Below, one piece after another: positions 52,283-61,054 of a DNA stretch of 64,000 bases. Every line of letters starts with the position of its first letter. Position 1 is the first letter of the stretch. Made by a program: the position numbers and the translations under genes. The notes under the pieces were generated by a model, which had not been told where the DNA came from, ran no database searches, and worked only from the letters and a program-made list of their open reading frames with translations. Source of the DNA: an uncultured Rickettsiales bacterium (GTDB lineage Bacteria; Pseudomonadota; Alphaproteobacteria; Rs-D84); NCBI GenBank assembly GCA_900546225.1, contig URBZ01000003.1:61165-125164 (forward strand), in the 5' to 3' direction.

Positions 52283-54682
52283 ATGGCTGTAAATAATGAA
52301 TATACCGGTGATTCAATCAAGGTGTTAAAAGGGCTGGAAGCGGTCAAAAAACGCCCCGGAATGTATATTGGCGACGTGGGCGAAGGTGGATCTGGTCTGC
52401 ACCATATGATTTATGAGGTGGTAAATAACTCTATCGACGAAGCGATGGCGGGTTATGCGGACACCGTGTATGTTTCATTAAATGCGGACGGGTCGGCGAC
52501 AATTCGCGATAACGGTCGTGGTATGCCATTTGATATCAATCACGAAACAGGGCGCAGTGCGCTGGAACTGATTATGTGCGAATTGCACGCCGGTGGTAAA
52601 TTTGATAACGAAGGCGGCGGTGCGTACAAGGTATCTGGTGGTCTGCACGGCGTGGGTGTGTCGGTTGTAAATGCGTTGTCAACATGGCTGGACGTGCGCG
52701 TATGGCGTGGTGACAAGGAAGCCCAGATGACGTTTGCCGATGGTATACCGACGTCTGATTTGAAAATTACGGAAAACAAAACACATCATGAACATGGGAC
52801 AGAGGTTACGTTCCTGCCGTCGCCTGATACATTTACGGGTACTGAATTTAGTTTCGATACGATGGAAACATGGTTGCGTGAACAATCGTATCTGAATGCG
52901 AATGTAAAGATTATTTTGGAAGACCTGCGTGGGCCAGAAAAGAAAACACGCGAATTTCATTCTGTTGATGGATTAAAGGGTTTTGCAACATATTTGGACA
53001 AGTCCAAAGAATTGTTGAATCGTGACCCAATCCAGATGATAAAGCAGATAGATGAAACGTATATTGAAATCGTTCTGCAATGGACGACGGCGTATACGGA
53101 GACATCGTTATGCTTTACAAACAATATTCCAAACCGTGATGGTGGTACGCATTTGGCGGGATTCCGTGCGGGGTTGACGCGTGCAATAAACAAATATATT
53201 GGTGAAAAGGTTACCAAGAAAGATATCAACCTGTCGGGCGAAGATTTCCGCGAAGGGTTGACCAGCATTATCAGTGTGAAAATCCCAGATCCTAAATTTG
53301 GTTCACAGACCAAAGATAAATTGGTATCCAGCGAGGTTCGCCCATTGGTTGAAAATACAGTATCTGAATTACTGTATGAATATTTAGAAGAAAATCCTGT
53401 TATAGCAAAACTGATTGTGGACAAGATTGTAGAGGCCGCCACCGCACGCGAAGCCGCCCGCAAGGCACGTGAATTATCACGTAAAAAGACCGGCCCAGAA
53501 CTGGGTGGGTTGCCTGGGAAATTGGCAAACTGTTCTGAACGTGATCCGGCAAAATGCGAATTGTTCATTGTGGAGGGGGATTCAGCTGGTGGTACTGCAA
53601 AGCAAGGACGTGACCGTAAAACACAGGCGATTTTGCCACTGCGTGGTAAAATTTTGAATGTTGAACGTGTGCGTTTCGACAAAATGCTGAGTTCTGATAC
53701 AATCGGTGCGTTGATTACTACGATGGGCGCAGGTATTGGCAAGGACGATTTTGATATTGAAAAAATGCGCTATCACAAAGTTATTATTATGACCGATGCT
53801 GATGTGGATGGACAACATATTCAGACGTTGCTGATGACATTCTTTTATCGTTATATGCCGCAGGCGATTGAACGTGGTTACATCTATGTTGCAAAGCCGC
53901 CACTTTATGGTGTGACACGTGGCAAGCAGCAGTTGTATCTGCAAAACGAACGCGAAATGGACGACTATCTGATGGATCAGTTGGCGACCGATGGTGTGAT
54001 TGAAACATTTTCGGGTGCACAGATTTCGGGTGCGGACTTGAAACGCTTGCTGACATTGATTCTGAATATGCAAAATACTTTGCAGGCGTTGGGGCACATT
54101 ATGCCATTGCGGTTTATTGAGGCATTGGCCCTGAATGGCGTGTTTGATAACGAAACCGCGGACGCGTTTGCGGCAACACAAAAATTGCTGGACGCCCAAG
54201 AATTGGAATTTGAACGTGGTTGGCATGTGTCTGGTGACGACAGTGGTATTACCGTCACACGTACGTTACGCAGTGTCACAGAAACGTACGTATTGCCACG
54301 CGAAAAAATCAATTCGCCAGAGGTTCGCGCATGGTTGCGATTGGACGGTCGCGATGAATTGATGGAAATCTTTGTTCACCCATGTGTGTTGCGGGTCAAG
54401 GCGAAATCGCAAAAGATTTGGGGTGCGTTGAACCTGTTGAATACTGCGTTTGAATATGCGAAAAATGGGTTAAAGATTCAACGCTATAAAGGTTTGGGTG
54501 AAATGAACGCGGAACAGTTGTGGGAAACCACAATGGATCCAAACAACCGCAGTTTGTTCCAAGTGAAAATCAATGATGCATCACAGGCGGACGAGGTTAT
54601 TTCCATGCTGATGGGTGATGTTGTTGAACCACGTCGTGACTTTATCGTTGAAAATGCGCTGGATGCGAATTTGGACGTGTAA
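52283..54682 (+). CDS. gyrB: DNA gyrase subunit B
   Basis: GyrB is the ATPase subunit of gyrase, which introduces negative supercoils. The 799-residue protein has the GHKL ATP fold (NNSIDEAMAGYAD; DNGRGMPFDI; GGLHGVGVSVVNAL), the TOPRIM segment EGDSAGGTAKQGRDR and DADVDGQHIQTLL. The C-terminal QRYKGLGEMNAEQLWETTMDP is also present. No insertion or loss is evident. AAAGGAA precedes the ATG. recF and dnaN, common neighbours, are not here; the next genes are two DNA glycosylase-like genes. Confidence 0.97.
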   Translation: MAVNNEYTGDSIKVLKGLEAVKKRPGMYIGDVGEGGSGLHHMIYEVVNNSIDEAMAGYADTVYVSLNADGSATIRDNGRGMPFDINHETGRSALELIMCELHAGGKFDNEGGGAYKVSGGLHGVGVSVVNALSTWLDVRVWRGDKEAQMTFADGIPTSDLKITENKTHHEHGTEVTFLPSPDTFTGTEFSFDTMETWLREQSYLNANVKIILEDLRGPEKKTREFHSVDGLKGFATYLDKSKELLNRDPIQMIKQIDETYIEIVLQWTTAYTETSLCFTNNIPNRDGGTHLAGFRAGLTRAINKYIGEKVTKKDINLSGEDFREGLTSIISVKIPDPKFGSQTKDKLVSSEVRPLVENTVSELLYEYLEENPVIAKLIVDKIVEAATAREAARKARELSRKKTGPELGGLPGKLANCSERDPAKCELFIVEGDSAGGTAKQGRDRKTQAILPLRGKILNVERVRFDKMLSSDTIGALITTMGAGIGKDDFDIEKMRYHKVIIMTDADVDGQHIQTLLMTFFYRYMPQAIERGYIYVAKPPLYGVTRGKQQLYLQNEREMDDYLMDQLATDGVIETFSGAQISGADLKRLLTLILNMQNTLQALGHIMPLRFIEALALNGVFDNETADAFAATQKLLDAQELEFERGWHVSGDDSGITVTRTLRSVTETYVLPREKINSPEVRAWLRLDGRDELMEIFVHPCVLRVKAKSQKIWGALNLLNTAFEYAKNGLKIQRYKGLGEMNAEQLWETTMDPNNRSLFQVKINDASQADEVISMLMGDVVEPRRDFIVENALDANLDV

Positions 54683-55333
54683 ATGATGTTTGATGCAAAA
54701 TGGTTCTTTGATTTGGACGCGCGGTTGCGGGCGGCAGGATTGGACAGTGATGCGCAATCGTTTGACCAAATCAAAGATAACCTGATGCATCGGCATATTT
54801 GTGATGCAGATGCATTTGCAGCGCAGTGTGCTTATGTGATTTTGGCGGGCGGTTTTTCACAAAAGACGGCGAAATCAATTCATGAAAAAATAATGTCTGC
54901 GTTGCGTGTGCGTGGCGCAGATTTTGATTATCTGTTTTCTGTTTTTCATAATAAAAATAAAATAAATGCGATTTGTAAAATCTGGGAAAATCGCGATGCA
55001 TTGTGTGCGGAATATTACAAACTGAGTGATGTTGATGCGCGTCTGGGGTTCTTGTCGCGTTTGCCACATATTGGCAAAATCACGGCAAATCATTTGGCAC
55101 GAAACTTGGGCGAAGATGTTGTGAAATACGATATTTGGATTCAGCGTCTGGGCGCGCTGTACAGCGGAAATCCCGCGTGCTACGCAAAAATCGATAATAA
55201 AAAATTAAACCCAGATATTCGCGCCGCGTGTGATGCGATGTTTGAAAAATTGTGTGATGAAACGTCGTTGCCACGTGGGTATATTGATGTGGTTTTATGG
55301 AAAGCGTTACAAACAGGGTTGATAAAATTATGA
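54683..55333 (+). CDS. Helix-hairpin-helix DNA glycosylase-like protein
   Basis: The 216-residue protein has the HhH-GPD arrangement. SRLPHIGKITANHLARNLG is the hairpin with lysine where Nth and Ogg have their catalytic residue, and VVKYDIWIQRL supplies the aspartate about 20 residues later. No iron-sulfur cysteine loop is present. It is not a clear Nth, MutY or AlkA. Base-excision repair of a damaged base is a fair inference, strengthened by the ATGA overlap with ung. The start is 1 nt after the gyrB stop. Confidence 0.65.
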   Translation: MMFDAKWFFDLDARLRAAGLDSDAQSFDQIKDNLMHRHICDADAFAAQCAYVILAGGFSQKTAKSIHEKIMSALRVRGADFDYLFSVFHNKNKINAICKIWENRDALCAEYYKLSDVDARLGFLSRLPHIGKITANHLARNLGEDVVKYDIWIQRLGALYSGNPACYAKIDNKKLNPDIRAACDAMFEKLCDETSLPRGYIDVVLWKALQTGLIKL

Positions 55334-55992
55334 ATGTAAAAATAGAACAGTCATGGAAAGATGCGCTGGCGGGTGAATTTGATAAAGATTATTTTATCAA
55401 ACTGACGGAATTTGTACGTAATGAATATTTGGCGGGTCATGCGGTGTACCCTGCGCCACAAAATATATTCAATGCGTTTAACCTGTGTCCGTTGCCAGAC
55501 GTCAAGGTTGTGATTATAGGTCAAGACCCGTATCACGAACCAGGGCAGGCGCACGGTCTGTGTTTTTCTGTGTTGCCACCAACACCTGTACCACCCAGTT
55601 TGATAAACATTTACAAAGAAATTGAATCTGATTTGGGGCGTCCCAGTGCGACGCATGGCGATTTAACCGCGTGGGCGCGTCAGGGCGTATTGTTGTTAAA
55701 TTCTACGCTGACGGTGGCGGCGCATCAGGCGGCATCGCATGCGGGACGCGGGTGGGAACAATTTACCGATGCGGTTATTCGTGCGGTGGCGCACCGTGAT
55801 AATATTGTTTATATGCTGTGGGGGGCGTACGCCCAGCGCAAGGCGGAATTTGTTGACCCATCACGTAATCTGGTATTGAAATCGGTGCATCCGTCGCCAT
55901 TGTCTGCGCATCGTGGATTTTTTGGTAATCATCATTTTTCGCGCGCAAATGAATATCTGGTTCAACACGGCAAAACGCCGATTGAATGGTAA
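55330..55992 (+). CDS. ung: Uracil-DNA glycosylase
   Basis: Ung removes uracil from DNA. The 220-residue family-1 enzyme has GQDPYHEPGQAHGLCFS with the catalytic Asp at 66 and HPSPLSAHRGF with His 187. Length is normal. The ATG at 55330 overlaps the previous stop (ATGA); an earlier in-frame start inside that gene is not used. gyrB, the HhH gene and ung form a tight three-gene run ended by a hairpin. Confidence 0.96.
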   Translation: MNVKIEQSWKDALAGEFDKDYFIKLTEFVRNEYLAGHAVYPAPQNIFNAFNLCPLPDVKVVIIGQDPYHEPGQAHGLCFSVLPPTPVPPSLINIYKEIESDLGRPSATHGDLTAWARQGVLLLNSTLTVAAHQAASHAGRGWEQFTDAVIRAVAHRDNIVYMLWGAYAQRKAEFVDPSRNLVLKSVHPSPLSAHRGFFGNHHFSRANEYLVQHGKTPIEW

Positions 55993-56036
55993 TCCGTCTC
56001 CGTTTCGCTCTGCCGCGATAAAAAGTTCAAATTTTG

Positions 56037-56061
56037 TGTCCGCCGATGGCGGACATTTTTT
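56037..56061. terminator. Terminator between ung and the PagL-like gene
   Basis: TGTCCGCC (56037-56044) and GGCGGACA (56048-56055) around GAT, then six T. The same GTCCGCC...GGCGGAC core occurs in the repeat element near 2078. Confidence 0.75.
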
Positions 56062-56069
56062 GACTGCAC

Positions 56070-56627
56070 TTAGAAATTATATGTAAAGCCCAGACCGTAA
56101 AACGCGTACGAGTAATTTTCGCGTGCGGTATTTGCGTTGGAAAAATGCTGCATAAATAATTCGATGTTTGTGCGGTCGTTTAATTTATACCCGCCAATCA
56201 TTTTCCATTGGAATAATAATTTTGCACCCAAGCGTTCGTTCTGCTGTGCTTGCAGGCCGACACCAACACCATTGGAATAATACCATTTTTTACCACTGAA
56301 TAATATGACATCTTCGCTGAGAAACACCATTGGAATTGTGTATTGATCCCAATTCCAGCCGTATTTTTTACCAAATCCCAATGTTTGACCGATGTTCAAT
56401 GACTGGCGTGCCGGCACACGAAAGAATGTTGTCGGCTGGGAATACTGGAAATGCAGCATATAAAATGGCACGGGTCGCGCCGGTGGCGGAACCAAGAAAC
56501 CACTGTCGATACCCTGGCCAAAATGGAATGCAATTTGGTTTTCATACTTGCCGAAAAATGGATTATCGGCGGCGACGGCATTGGCTGCAAAAATAATGCC
56601 AAATAAAGATGCTAAGAATTTTTTCAT
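56070..56627 (-). CDS. PagL-like lipid A deacylase
   Basis: PagL is an outer-membrane barrel that removes the 3-O acyl chain from lipid A. The 185-residue protein has a signal peptide (cut after about residue 20) and alternating aromatic beta strands. The C-terminal segment FMQHFSNANTARENYSYAFYGLGFTYNF ends in phenylalanine as outer-membrane proteins do. H161, S163 and E170 could be the His-Ser-Glu triad, although the spacing from Ser to Glu is shorter than in the Pseudomonas enzyme. Start at 56627 fits the signal peptide. Confidence 0.68.
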   Translation of the reverse strand: MKKFLASLFGIIFAANAVAADNPFFGKYENQIAFHFGQGIDSGFLVPPPARPVPFYMLHFQYSQPTTFFRVPARQSLNIGQTLGFGKKYGWNWDQYTIPMVFLSEDVILFSGKKWYYSNGVGVGLQAQQNERLGAKLLFQWKMIGGYKLNDRTNIELFMQHFSNANTARENYSYAFYGLGFTYNF

Positions 56628-56736
56628 GACGCAATATAATACACTATTTTTGCTCACCTTTCAAACAAAATATTAAAAAATATAATAATTATGCAATCAG
56701 AATAAAATCCGATTGCGGTGCGCGCGTATAATTTTG

Positions 56737-56765
56737 TGGACATTTAATTTTTTTATGTTTATAAT
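56737..56765 (+). promoter_or_regulatory. Promoter of tRNA-Met
   Basis: TGGACA at 56737-56742 and a perfect TATAAT at 56760-56765, 17 nt apart, with GCGCGGGC after the -10. Confidence 0.75.
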
Positions 56766-56776
56766 GCGCGGGCGTT

Positions 56777-56853
56777 GGCGGGATAGCTCAGCTGGTTAGA
56801 GCAGTGGAATCATAATCCACGTGTCGGGGGTTCAAGTCCCTCTCCCGCTACCA
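56777..56853 (+). tRNA. Elongator tRNA-Met(CAT)
   Basis: A 77-nt cloverleaf with acceptor GGCGGGA and TCCCGCT, anticodon loop ATCATAA, T loop TTCAAGT and encoded CCA. The CAT anticodon could also be tRNA-Ile2 with lysidine, but the body matches alphaproteobacterial elongator Met. Its 3' half is duplicated, diverged, at 61011-61054. Confidence 0.9.
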
Positions 56854-56899
56854 AAAATTCAACCCCGATTTATTCGGGGTTTAATTTTTGGTAATTGTG
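56810..56899. repeat. Left att-like repeat (3' half of tRNA-Met plus terminator)
   Basis: This covers the anticodon loop to CCA of tRNA-Met and its terminator (hairpin ACCCCGA TTTAT TCGGGGT inside CAAAAATT/AATTTTTG arms, 56852-56891). It matches 61011-61100. Confidence 0.8.
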
Positions 56900-57023
56900 A
56901 CACCAGGGACGCAGACCCCCCGAGGGCAGGGGGTTCAAACAAGCAAATAGGCATATGGGAATATGCCGGTTGCGGTATCGCAAATTTGCGCAGTTGCATT
57001 TCGCGTATACGTGAAATGAATTT

Positions 57024-57035
57024 CCTCTCCCGCTA
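57024..57035. repeat. Third remnant of the tRNA-Met 3' end
   Basis: CCTCTCCCGCTA is identical to 56839-56850 in the tRNA and to 61040-61051, then reads ACAAG in place of CCA. It is followed by another CGGTTTTTCGGGATTTTTT hairpin-like stretch. It suggests a second, older insertion boundary inside the island. The rest of 56900-57127 holds no gene that I can see. Confidence 0.45.
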
Positions 57036-57127
57036 ACAAGATTTCTCGGTTTTTCGGGATTTTTTATTTTTACAATTTTTGGCAAAAATCCCGATTTTTA
57101 TAAACTGTCTACACGGGAAATGGCTAA

Positions 57128-57163
57128 TAAAACAAACGGGGGTGTCCCCCCCCGTTTTGTTTG
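57128..57163. terminator. Terminator after the HNH-like gene
   Basis: AAACAAACGGGGG and CCCCCGTTTTGTTT form a long stem around TGTCCC, 1-2 nt from the stop of the minus-strand gene. Confidence 0.75.
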
Positions 57164-57164
57164 G

Positions 57165-57422
57165 TTACTCAGTTCTTACAAGTTCTTTGTAAACAGTGAA
57201 CTCATCGGTCCGCTTGTTACATTCGTAACATAACGGAACGATATACGTTAAGCTACTATTTACAGGTTTCACATGTCCACCAACCGTTGCACGATTTGAA
57301 CAATGTGCACATTCTCCTGCGTTACGCCCAGTCTTCTTTTCCCAAAAATCCAACCAACACGAATATTCGCAAGGTGGTGTTTTGTTGCTGGTTCCGGTTA
57401 AGTTTTTTACTGTTGTCGCCAT
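57165..57422 (-). CDS. Small HNH-like protein
   Basis: The 85-residue protein has CAHCSNRATVGGHVKPVNSS followed by IVPLCYECNKR. The two CxxC pairs and the GGH segment fit a compact HNH/His-Me zinc finger nuclease fold. AAAGG precedes the ATG at 57422. It lies at one end of the DpnII island; a nicking or defence role is possible but not shown. It could equally be a zinc-binding protein without nuclease activity. Confidence 0.55.
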   Translation of the reverse strand: MATTVKNLTGTSNKTPPCEYSCWLDFWEKKTGRNAGECAHCSNRATVGGHVKPVNSSLTYIVPLCYECNKRTDEFTVYKELVRTE

Positions 57423-57504
57423 TTTTTTTACCTTTTTTGGCAATGATCTTTCATACCCAAAAAGACCTGTCAAGACCACCAACGGGTATATTTTTTGTTG
57501 ATGC

Positions 57505-57611
57505 TTGACTTTAATGGCGGGATAGTGTTAAAGTAAGAACGTTTAATTATTATCTTAAACACTGGGTACATCCCGATAAAGTTCGTCTGTTGCTACCAGG
57601 CGGACTTTATT
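57505..57611 (+). ncRNA. Possible small RNA in the DpnII island
   Basis: TTGACT (57505) and TAAAGT (57529) 18 nt apart form a plausible promoter. The predicted RNA from about 57541 has a GTTTAA/TTAAAC hairpin (57541-57560) and a longer one, ATAAAGT at 57577 pairing with ACTTTAT near 57611 with CG-rich inner pairs. It lies between two minus-strand genes and is antisense to neither start. There is no strong T tract, so it may just be a structured 3' region. Confidence 0.3.
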
Positions 57612-58019
57612 TCATTCGGCCACGTCACCCGTGGTCGTAACTTTTGATTTTGGCGTCCTTTCTTTCGCGGTATCCAACTTCACAAGAAGCATACCTGTTT
57701 GTTCGTCTTTTTCTATTTCATATACGCTTGTAACCTTGGGTAATATATTGTAGTACTCAAGGAAAGATTTAATCGCTAAATCAAGTCCTTTGTCTCTAAA
57801 CCGAAGATTAACTACTCCTTGCCCATCGTCTTCCTCTAGTAGCCGTACACCTATCGTTCTGGTCTCTGTATCAAAAAACAGCGCGCCAAATCTATATTTG
57901 TTTTCATCGATATTGAAACGCTGCCTGGCGCCAGAGCTAAAACTTAGCATTCCGAAAGTAGAAATCGATGCTTTGGGCTTGAATATTTGTCCAACCTGCG
58001 AAAATCTTTGAAACGCCAT
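57612..58019 (-). CDS. Unknown protein, 135 residues
   Basis: Not recognised. AGGAG lies close before the ATG at 58019 (MAFQRFSQVG), so upstream in-frame ATGs are not needed. The 135-residue product is beta-rich (ISTFGMLSFSSGARQRFNI, then YRFGALFFDTETRTIGVRLLEEDDG) and ends in a Lys/Thr-rich tail. There is no signal peptide. It lies between the HNH-like gene and the restriction enzyme gene, about 100 nt after the latter, and could be island cargo unrelated to restriction. Confidence 0.65.
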   Translation of the reverse strand: MAFQRFSQVGQIFKPKASISTFGMLSFSSGARQRFNIDENKYRFGALFFDTETRTIGVRLLEEDDGQGVVNLRFRDKGLDLAIKSFLEYYNILPKVTSVYEIEKDEQTGMLLVKLDTAKERTPKSKVTTTGDVAE

Positions 58020-58121
58020 CTTTATCTCCTGGTTATATTCAGCCATAATTATATACGACGGTTTTTTCAAAGTCAAGTTTTTTTGAAAAAAATTCATAAA
58101 AACTTTTAGTTTAATTCGTTT

Positions 58122-59042
58122 TTACTTTTTGGTTTGTTCGTTTTGTGTTTTTAGAATCTTATCTAAAACTCCTTTCTGAACCATGTCTATGTTCAGGATA
58201 TAGTCAGTGGTGTTAAATGTATCGCGCAGCGGACGTTTGGTCGTCAACCAGCCGAAGCCGTCTGTAATCCAGATAAACTGATGGCCGTCATTGGTCCATT
58301 GGTGATATATATCCGCATATTCTCCGGCGGTTGATTTTAACTTGGAACCGCCACCACCATAGAAATTGGTTTCGAGCAAATATAATTTGTGCGGCGTATT
58401 TATCGCAAAATCAATCCGTTTTGAAGACTTGTTTACTGTAATTTTCTTACCCCATTTGTTAAAAATCTTGTCGGCTGTTGCCTGGGCGATGTACTCATAG
58501 CCATTGCGCTGACAGATGTCTTTGATGAAAAATTCTGCCAGTGCTTCCATGGATGTACCACTGCGGTTTTTGCGCCCATTTGAATCCAGGCCAACTTCAA
58601 CACCGATGAAATAGTCCGGGATGGATTTAATTGTACGATCCGATACCAAATCCAAAAAACCGCTTTCTTTCATAAATTTAGCCCCATCGGATGGCGACAT
58701 TGGTTTGGAAAAATCAAAGCGAGTCAGGTCAAATTTGCCAAAATCCGTCAACAAACAAATATTCTTGTCGCGACAGGCCAATAAAGCAGGCACTATCTTT
58801 ATAACATTAGGGTATTCAGTCAGCAAGCGCTCTGTGGCCTTTTCAATATCGGGTTTACCAATCAAAGTATTTAACAAATTTAAAGAAATCTCTACATCAT
58901 GGTAGTTTTTGATAACCTTGGACCAGTTTACAAAATAGTCCCATGACTTGATGGTTTCTTTCAAATGCCTGACTAAATATTCAAATACTTCGTCTTCGTT
59001 CTTACAACCCAGTAAAGTATTAAATATCTGACTATATTTCAT
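58122..59042 (-). CDS. dpnB: DpnII-type restriction endonuclease (GATC)
   Basis: The 306-residue protein matches the DpnII/MboI family, which cuts unmethylated GATC. KNRSGTSMEALAEFFI is followed by RIDFAINTPHKLYLLETN and FYGGGGSKLKSTAGEY, where D and E-x-N/K-type residues form the nuclease centre. Then comes FIWITDGFGW. Length is normal. It overlaps dpnA by 4 nt. The order dpnM-dpnA-dpnB is that of the Streptococcus pneumoniae DpnII operon. The frame is intact, so restriction should be active. Confidence 0.9.
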   Translation of the reverse strand: MKYSQIFNTLLGCKNEDEVFEYLVRHLKETIKSWDYFVNWSKVIKNYHDVEISLNLLNTLIGKPDIEKATERLLTEYPNVIKIVPALLACRDKNICLLTDFGKFDLTRFDFSKPMSPSDGAKFMKESGFLDLVSDRTIKSIPDYFIGVEVGLDSNGRKNRSGTSMEALAEFFIKDICQRNGYEYIAQATADKIFNKWGKKITVNKSSKRIDFAINTPHKLYLLETNFYGGGGSKLKSTAGEYADIYHQWTNDGHQFIWITDGFGWLTTKRPLRDTFNTTDYILNIDMVQKGVLDKILKTQNEQTKK

Positions 59043-59824
59043 TTTTTATCCTTCTTTTCAGATGCATCATATAATCTTTTTTCAGCCAATTCAACAAATT
59101 GTGATTCCATGTCTATGCCGACAAAGCGCCGTCCGTGTTTAAGCGCAGCGACACCAGTGGTGCCACTGCCCATAAAAGGGTCCAAAATTAAATCGCCTGG
59201 ATTTGTGGAGGCCAAGACGATACGTTCCAATAATTCAACAGGCTTCTGGGTCGGGTGTTTGCCATATATTTTTTCTGATTTGGTCGGCGTTCCGATTGCC
59301 CAAACACTGCGCATTTGGCAATCTGGCTTTTTAATAAAATCCTTTGGGAAAGAGCCTTTTTTCATCGCTTCATAATTAAATGTATGTTTTGCGTTTTTAG
59401 ATTTTCGCGCCCACAGCAGTGTTTCGTGACTGGCAGTAAAATAGCGACACGACATGTTCGGACTGGCGTTTGGCTTAAACCATGCAATATCATTTAATAT
59501 ATGAAAGCCCAGCAATTGCATCGCAAAGCCACATGAATATATGCTGTGATATGTGCCACTGACCCATAAAGTTCCATTCGGTTTCAGCACGCGATGACAT
59601 GTGCATAACCATTTCTTATGAAATTCAAAATCTTCGCTTAGGCCGTGCGACTTGTCCCAGTCGCCTTTGTTTACAGAAACTACGCACCCATTTTGACATG
59701 TAATACCGCCATTGGACAGCAAGTATGGCGGGTCTGCAAAAATCATATCAAATGTATTTTCTGGAATTTCTGCCAACTTTTTCAGGCAATCGGCACAATA
59801 AAGACGATATTGCTTTTTAGTCAT
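59039..59824 (-). CDS. dpnA: DpnA-like adenine methyltransferase (beta class)
   Basis: The 261-residue enzyme is the second, beta-class N6-adenine methyltransferase of DpnII systems. In S. pneumoniae DpnA also methylates single-stranded DNA and protects incoming plasmid strands. DMIFADPPYLLSNGG holds the catalytic DPPY, and DLILDPFMGSGTTGVAALKHGR the cofactor loop. KHPTQKPVELLERI is also typical. It overlaps dpnM by 8 nt and dpnB by 4 nt, so all three are coupled. Confidence 0.9.
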   Translation of the reverse strand: MTKKQYRLYCADCLKKLAEIPENTFDMIFADPPYLLSNGGITCQNGCVVSVNKGDWDKSHGLSEDFEFHKKWLCTCHRVLKPNGTLWVSGTYHSIYSCGFAMQLLGFHILNDIAWFKPNASPNMSCRYFTASHETLLWARKSKNAKHTFNYEAMKKGSFPKDFIKKPDCQMRSVWAIGTPTKSEKIYGKHPTQKPVELLERIVLASTNPGDLILDPFMGSGTTGVAALKHGRRFVGIDMESQFVELAEKRLYDASEKKDKK

Positions 59825-60770
59825 AGTTCGTAATTAGCAACTCGTGAATCTCACCGCGGCCATCCGCCTTGGCATTTATCATGCGCTTGGCCAAGATGCG
59901 ATTTATATGATATGCTTGATATAAATCGTCAAAAAACGGGTCGTCGGTATAATTTGTTGGGTCTGAATTGCTGAGCATCTGCAATGCGCCGGCATCGTGG
60001 CATTTATCAAATATGTTTTTCAGACGCACTTGCTCGTCATCATCAAAATCGCCAACCGCATACGAATTAAATGAAGACGTTTCACGAATTGGGCGATACG
60101 GTGGGTCATAATATATAAATGTATCTGGTGTTACAAATTCATCCACGCGTGCAAAATCACATTGCATAATGGTCGCAATCTGCAGTGCATCAGAAACTTT
60201 GCGCAGGTTATCTTCGTCCAAAATACGCGGATTTGTATATTTGCCCATTGGTACATTAAATTGATTCTTGCTGTTTACACGGAACAAACCATTAAAGCAG
60301 GTGCGGTTCAAGAATATGGTCAACGCCGCCCGACGAACAAATGATGTCCGATAAGTGTTGGCATCGATGTTTTTATCCAAGGAGTTGTATTCATCCCGTC
60401 TGGCGTAATAATAAGCCTTGGTGTCTTCAGTCAAACGATGTTCGGTCTGAAGCTTGTTTAGTTCCAGTATCAAACTTTCAACATCGCGTTTGATGACGTT
60501 ATACAGAATGACCAGTTCCGGGTTTATATCAAACAGAAATGCTTCTTGGGTTTGATAGTTGTTATAGATATCAAAGAATACCGCGCCACCACCAACAAAG
60601 GGCTCTATGTAGCGTTTTATGTCGCCCATTTTTAATTTTAATGGCAATTTTTGCTCGATTTGGTCCAGTAATTGCCCCTTGCCGCCGACCCACTTTAACA
60701 CGGGCTTGCAATCTGAGTATTCCGGCAATCGCGCTGGTATAGCAATCAATCCAAATCCTTTCCTTGCCAT
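59817..60770 (-). CDS. dpnM: DpnM/Dam-like adenine methyltransferase (GATC)
   Basis: This is the alpha-class Dam-family methyltransferase that modifies GATC in duplex DNA. From the ATG at 60770 the protein is 317 residues, with VLKWVGGKGQLL near the N-terminus (cofactor loop), YIEPFVGGGAVFFD, and FIYYDPPYRPI as the catalytic DPPY. A longer frame begins at 60830. Neither start has a clear ribosome binding site. It is first in the operon, so methylation can precede restriction when the island enters a new cell. Confidence 0.9.
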   Translation of the reverse strand: MARKGFGLIAIPARLPEYSDCKPVLKWVGGKGQLLDQIEQKLPLKLKMGDIKRYIEPFVGGGAVFFDIYNNYQTQEAFLFDINPELVILYNVIKRDVESLILELNKLQTEHRLTEDTKAYYYARRDEYNSLDKNIDANTYRTSFVRRAALTIFLNRTCFNGLFRVNSKNQFNVPMGKYTNPRILDEDNLRKVSDALQIATIMQCDFARVDEFVTPDTFIYYDPPYRPIRETSSFNSYAVGDFDDDEQVRLKNIFDKCHDAGALQMLSNSDPTNYTDDPFFDDLYQAYHINRILAKRMINAKADGRGEIHELLITNYD

Positions 60771-61010
60771 GATGTTAGACGAATTGTTTGATTTAATCCA
60801 GCAGAATATATTTGCCGGTCTATTGGACATAGCTCAAAGTGGAATATGTCATAGCTAGGGGTGCGGATAAAACTATAGGGCGATATGAACGGTATAAGTG
60901 AAATTGTATGTGCGGGTCTACACAGTGGATACACGGGATTTGGAATTGTGACAACAAATAGTCGGAAAAGTGGCAGAAATCTGCGGTTTTGTGTTTCTGT
61001 CTCTGATGTA
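60771..61010. other. Region upstream of dpnM without a recognised gene
   Basis: I see no gene here. Near-direct repeats GACATAGCT (60828) and GTCATAGCT (60848) lie in front of dpnM and could be a regulatory site. No clear -35/-10 pair was found on the minus strand. Confidence 0.4.
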
Positions 61011-61054
61011 TCATAATCCACGGGTCGGGGGGGTAAGTTCCTCTCCCGCTACCA
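61011..61054 (+). pseudogene. Diverged 3' half of tRNA-Met (right att-like end)
   Basis: TCATAATCCAC and CCTCTCCCGCTACCA are kept, but the T arm has five changes that break pairing. There is no 5' half. The downstream terminator is also duplicated (to 61100). This is the far end of the island, matching 56810-56899. Confidence 0.78.

Larger units (their letters stand above)
56854..61054. mobile_element. 4.2-kb island inserted at tRNA-Met, carrying DpnII-type RM
   Basis: The island lies between the 3' end of tRNA-Met and a diverged copy of the same tRNA 3' half. Bases 56810-56899 and 61011-61100 align without gaps with 6 mismatches in 90, and 60 of the last 61 are identical. This is the footprint left by an integrative element targeting a tRNA. 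Cargo: an HNH-like gene, an unknown gene and a complete DpnII operon. No integrase is inside, so it was lost or acted in trans. Confidence 0.75.

Noticed and set aside
56777..56853. tRNA-Ile2 (CAT with lysidine) in place of tRNA-Met
   Set aside because: The stem sequences resemble elongator Met more closely; the acceptor lacks the features I associate with Ile2. Not fully excluded.
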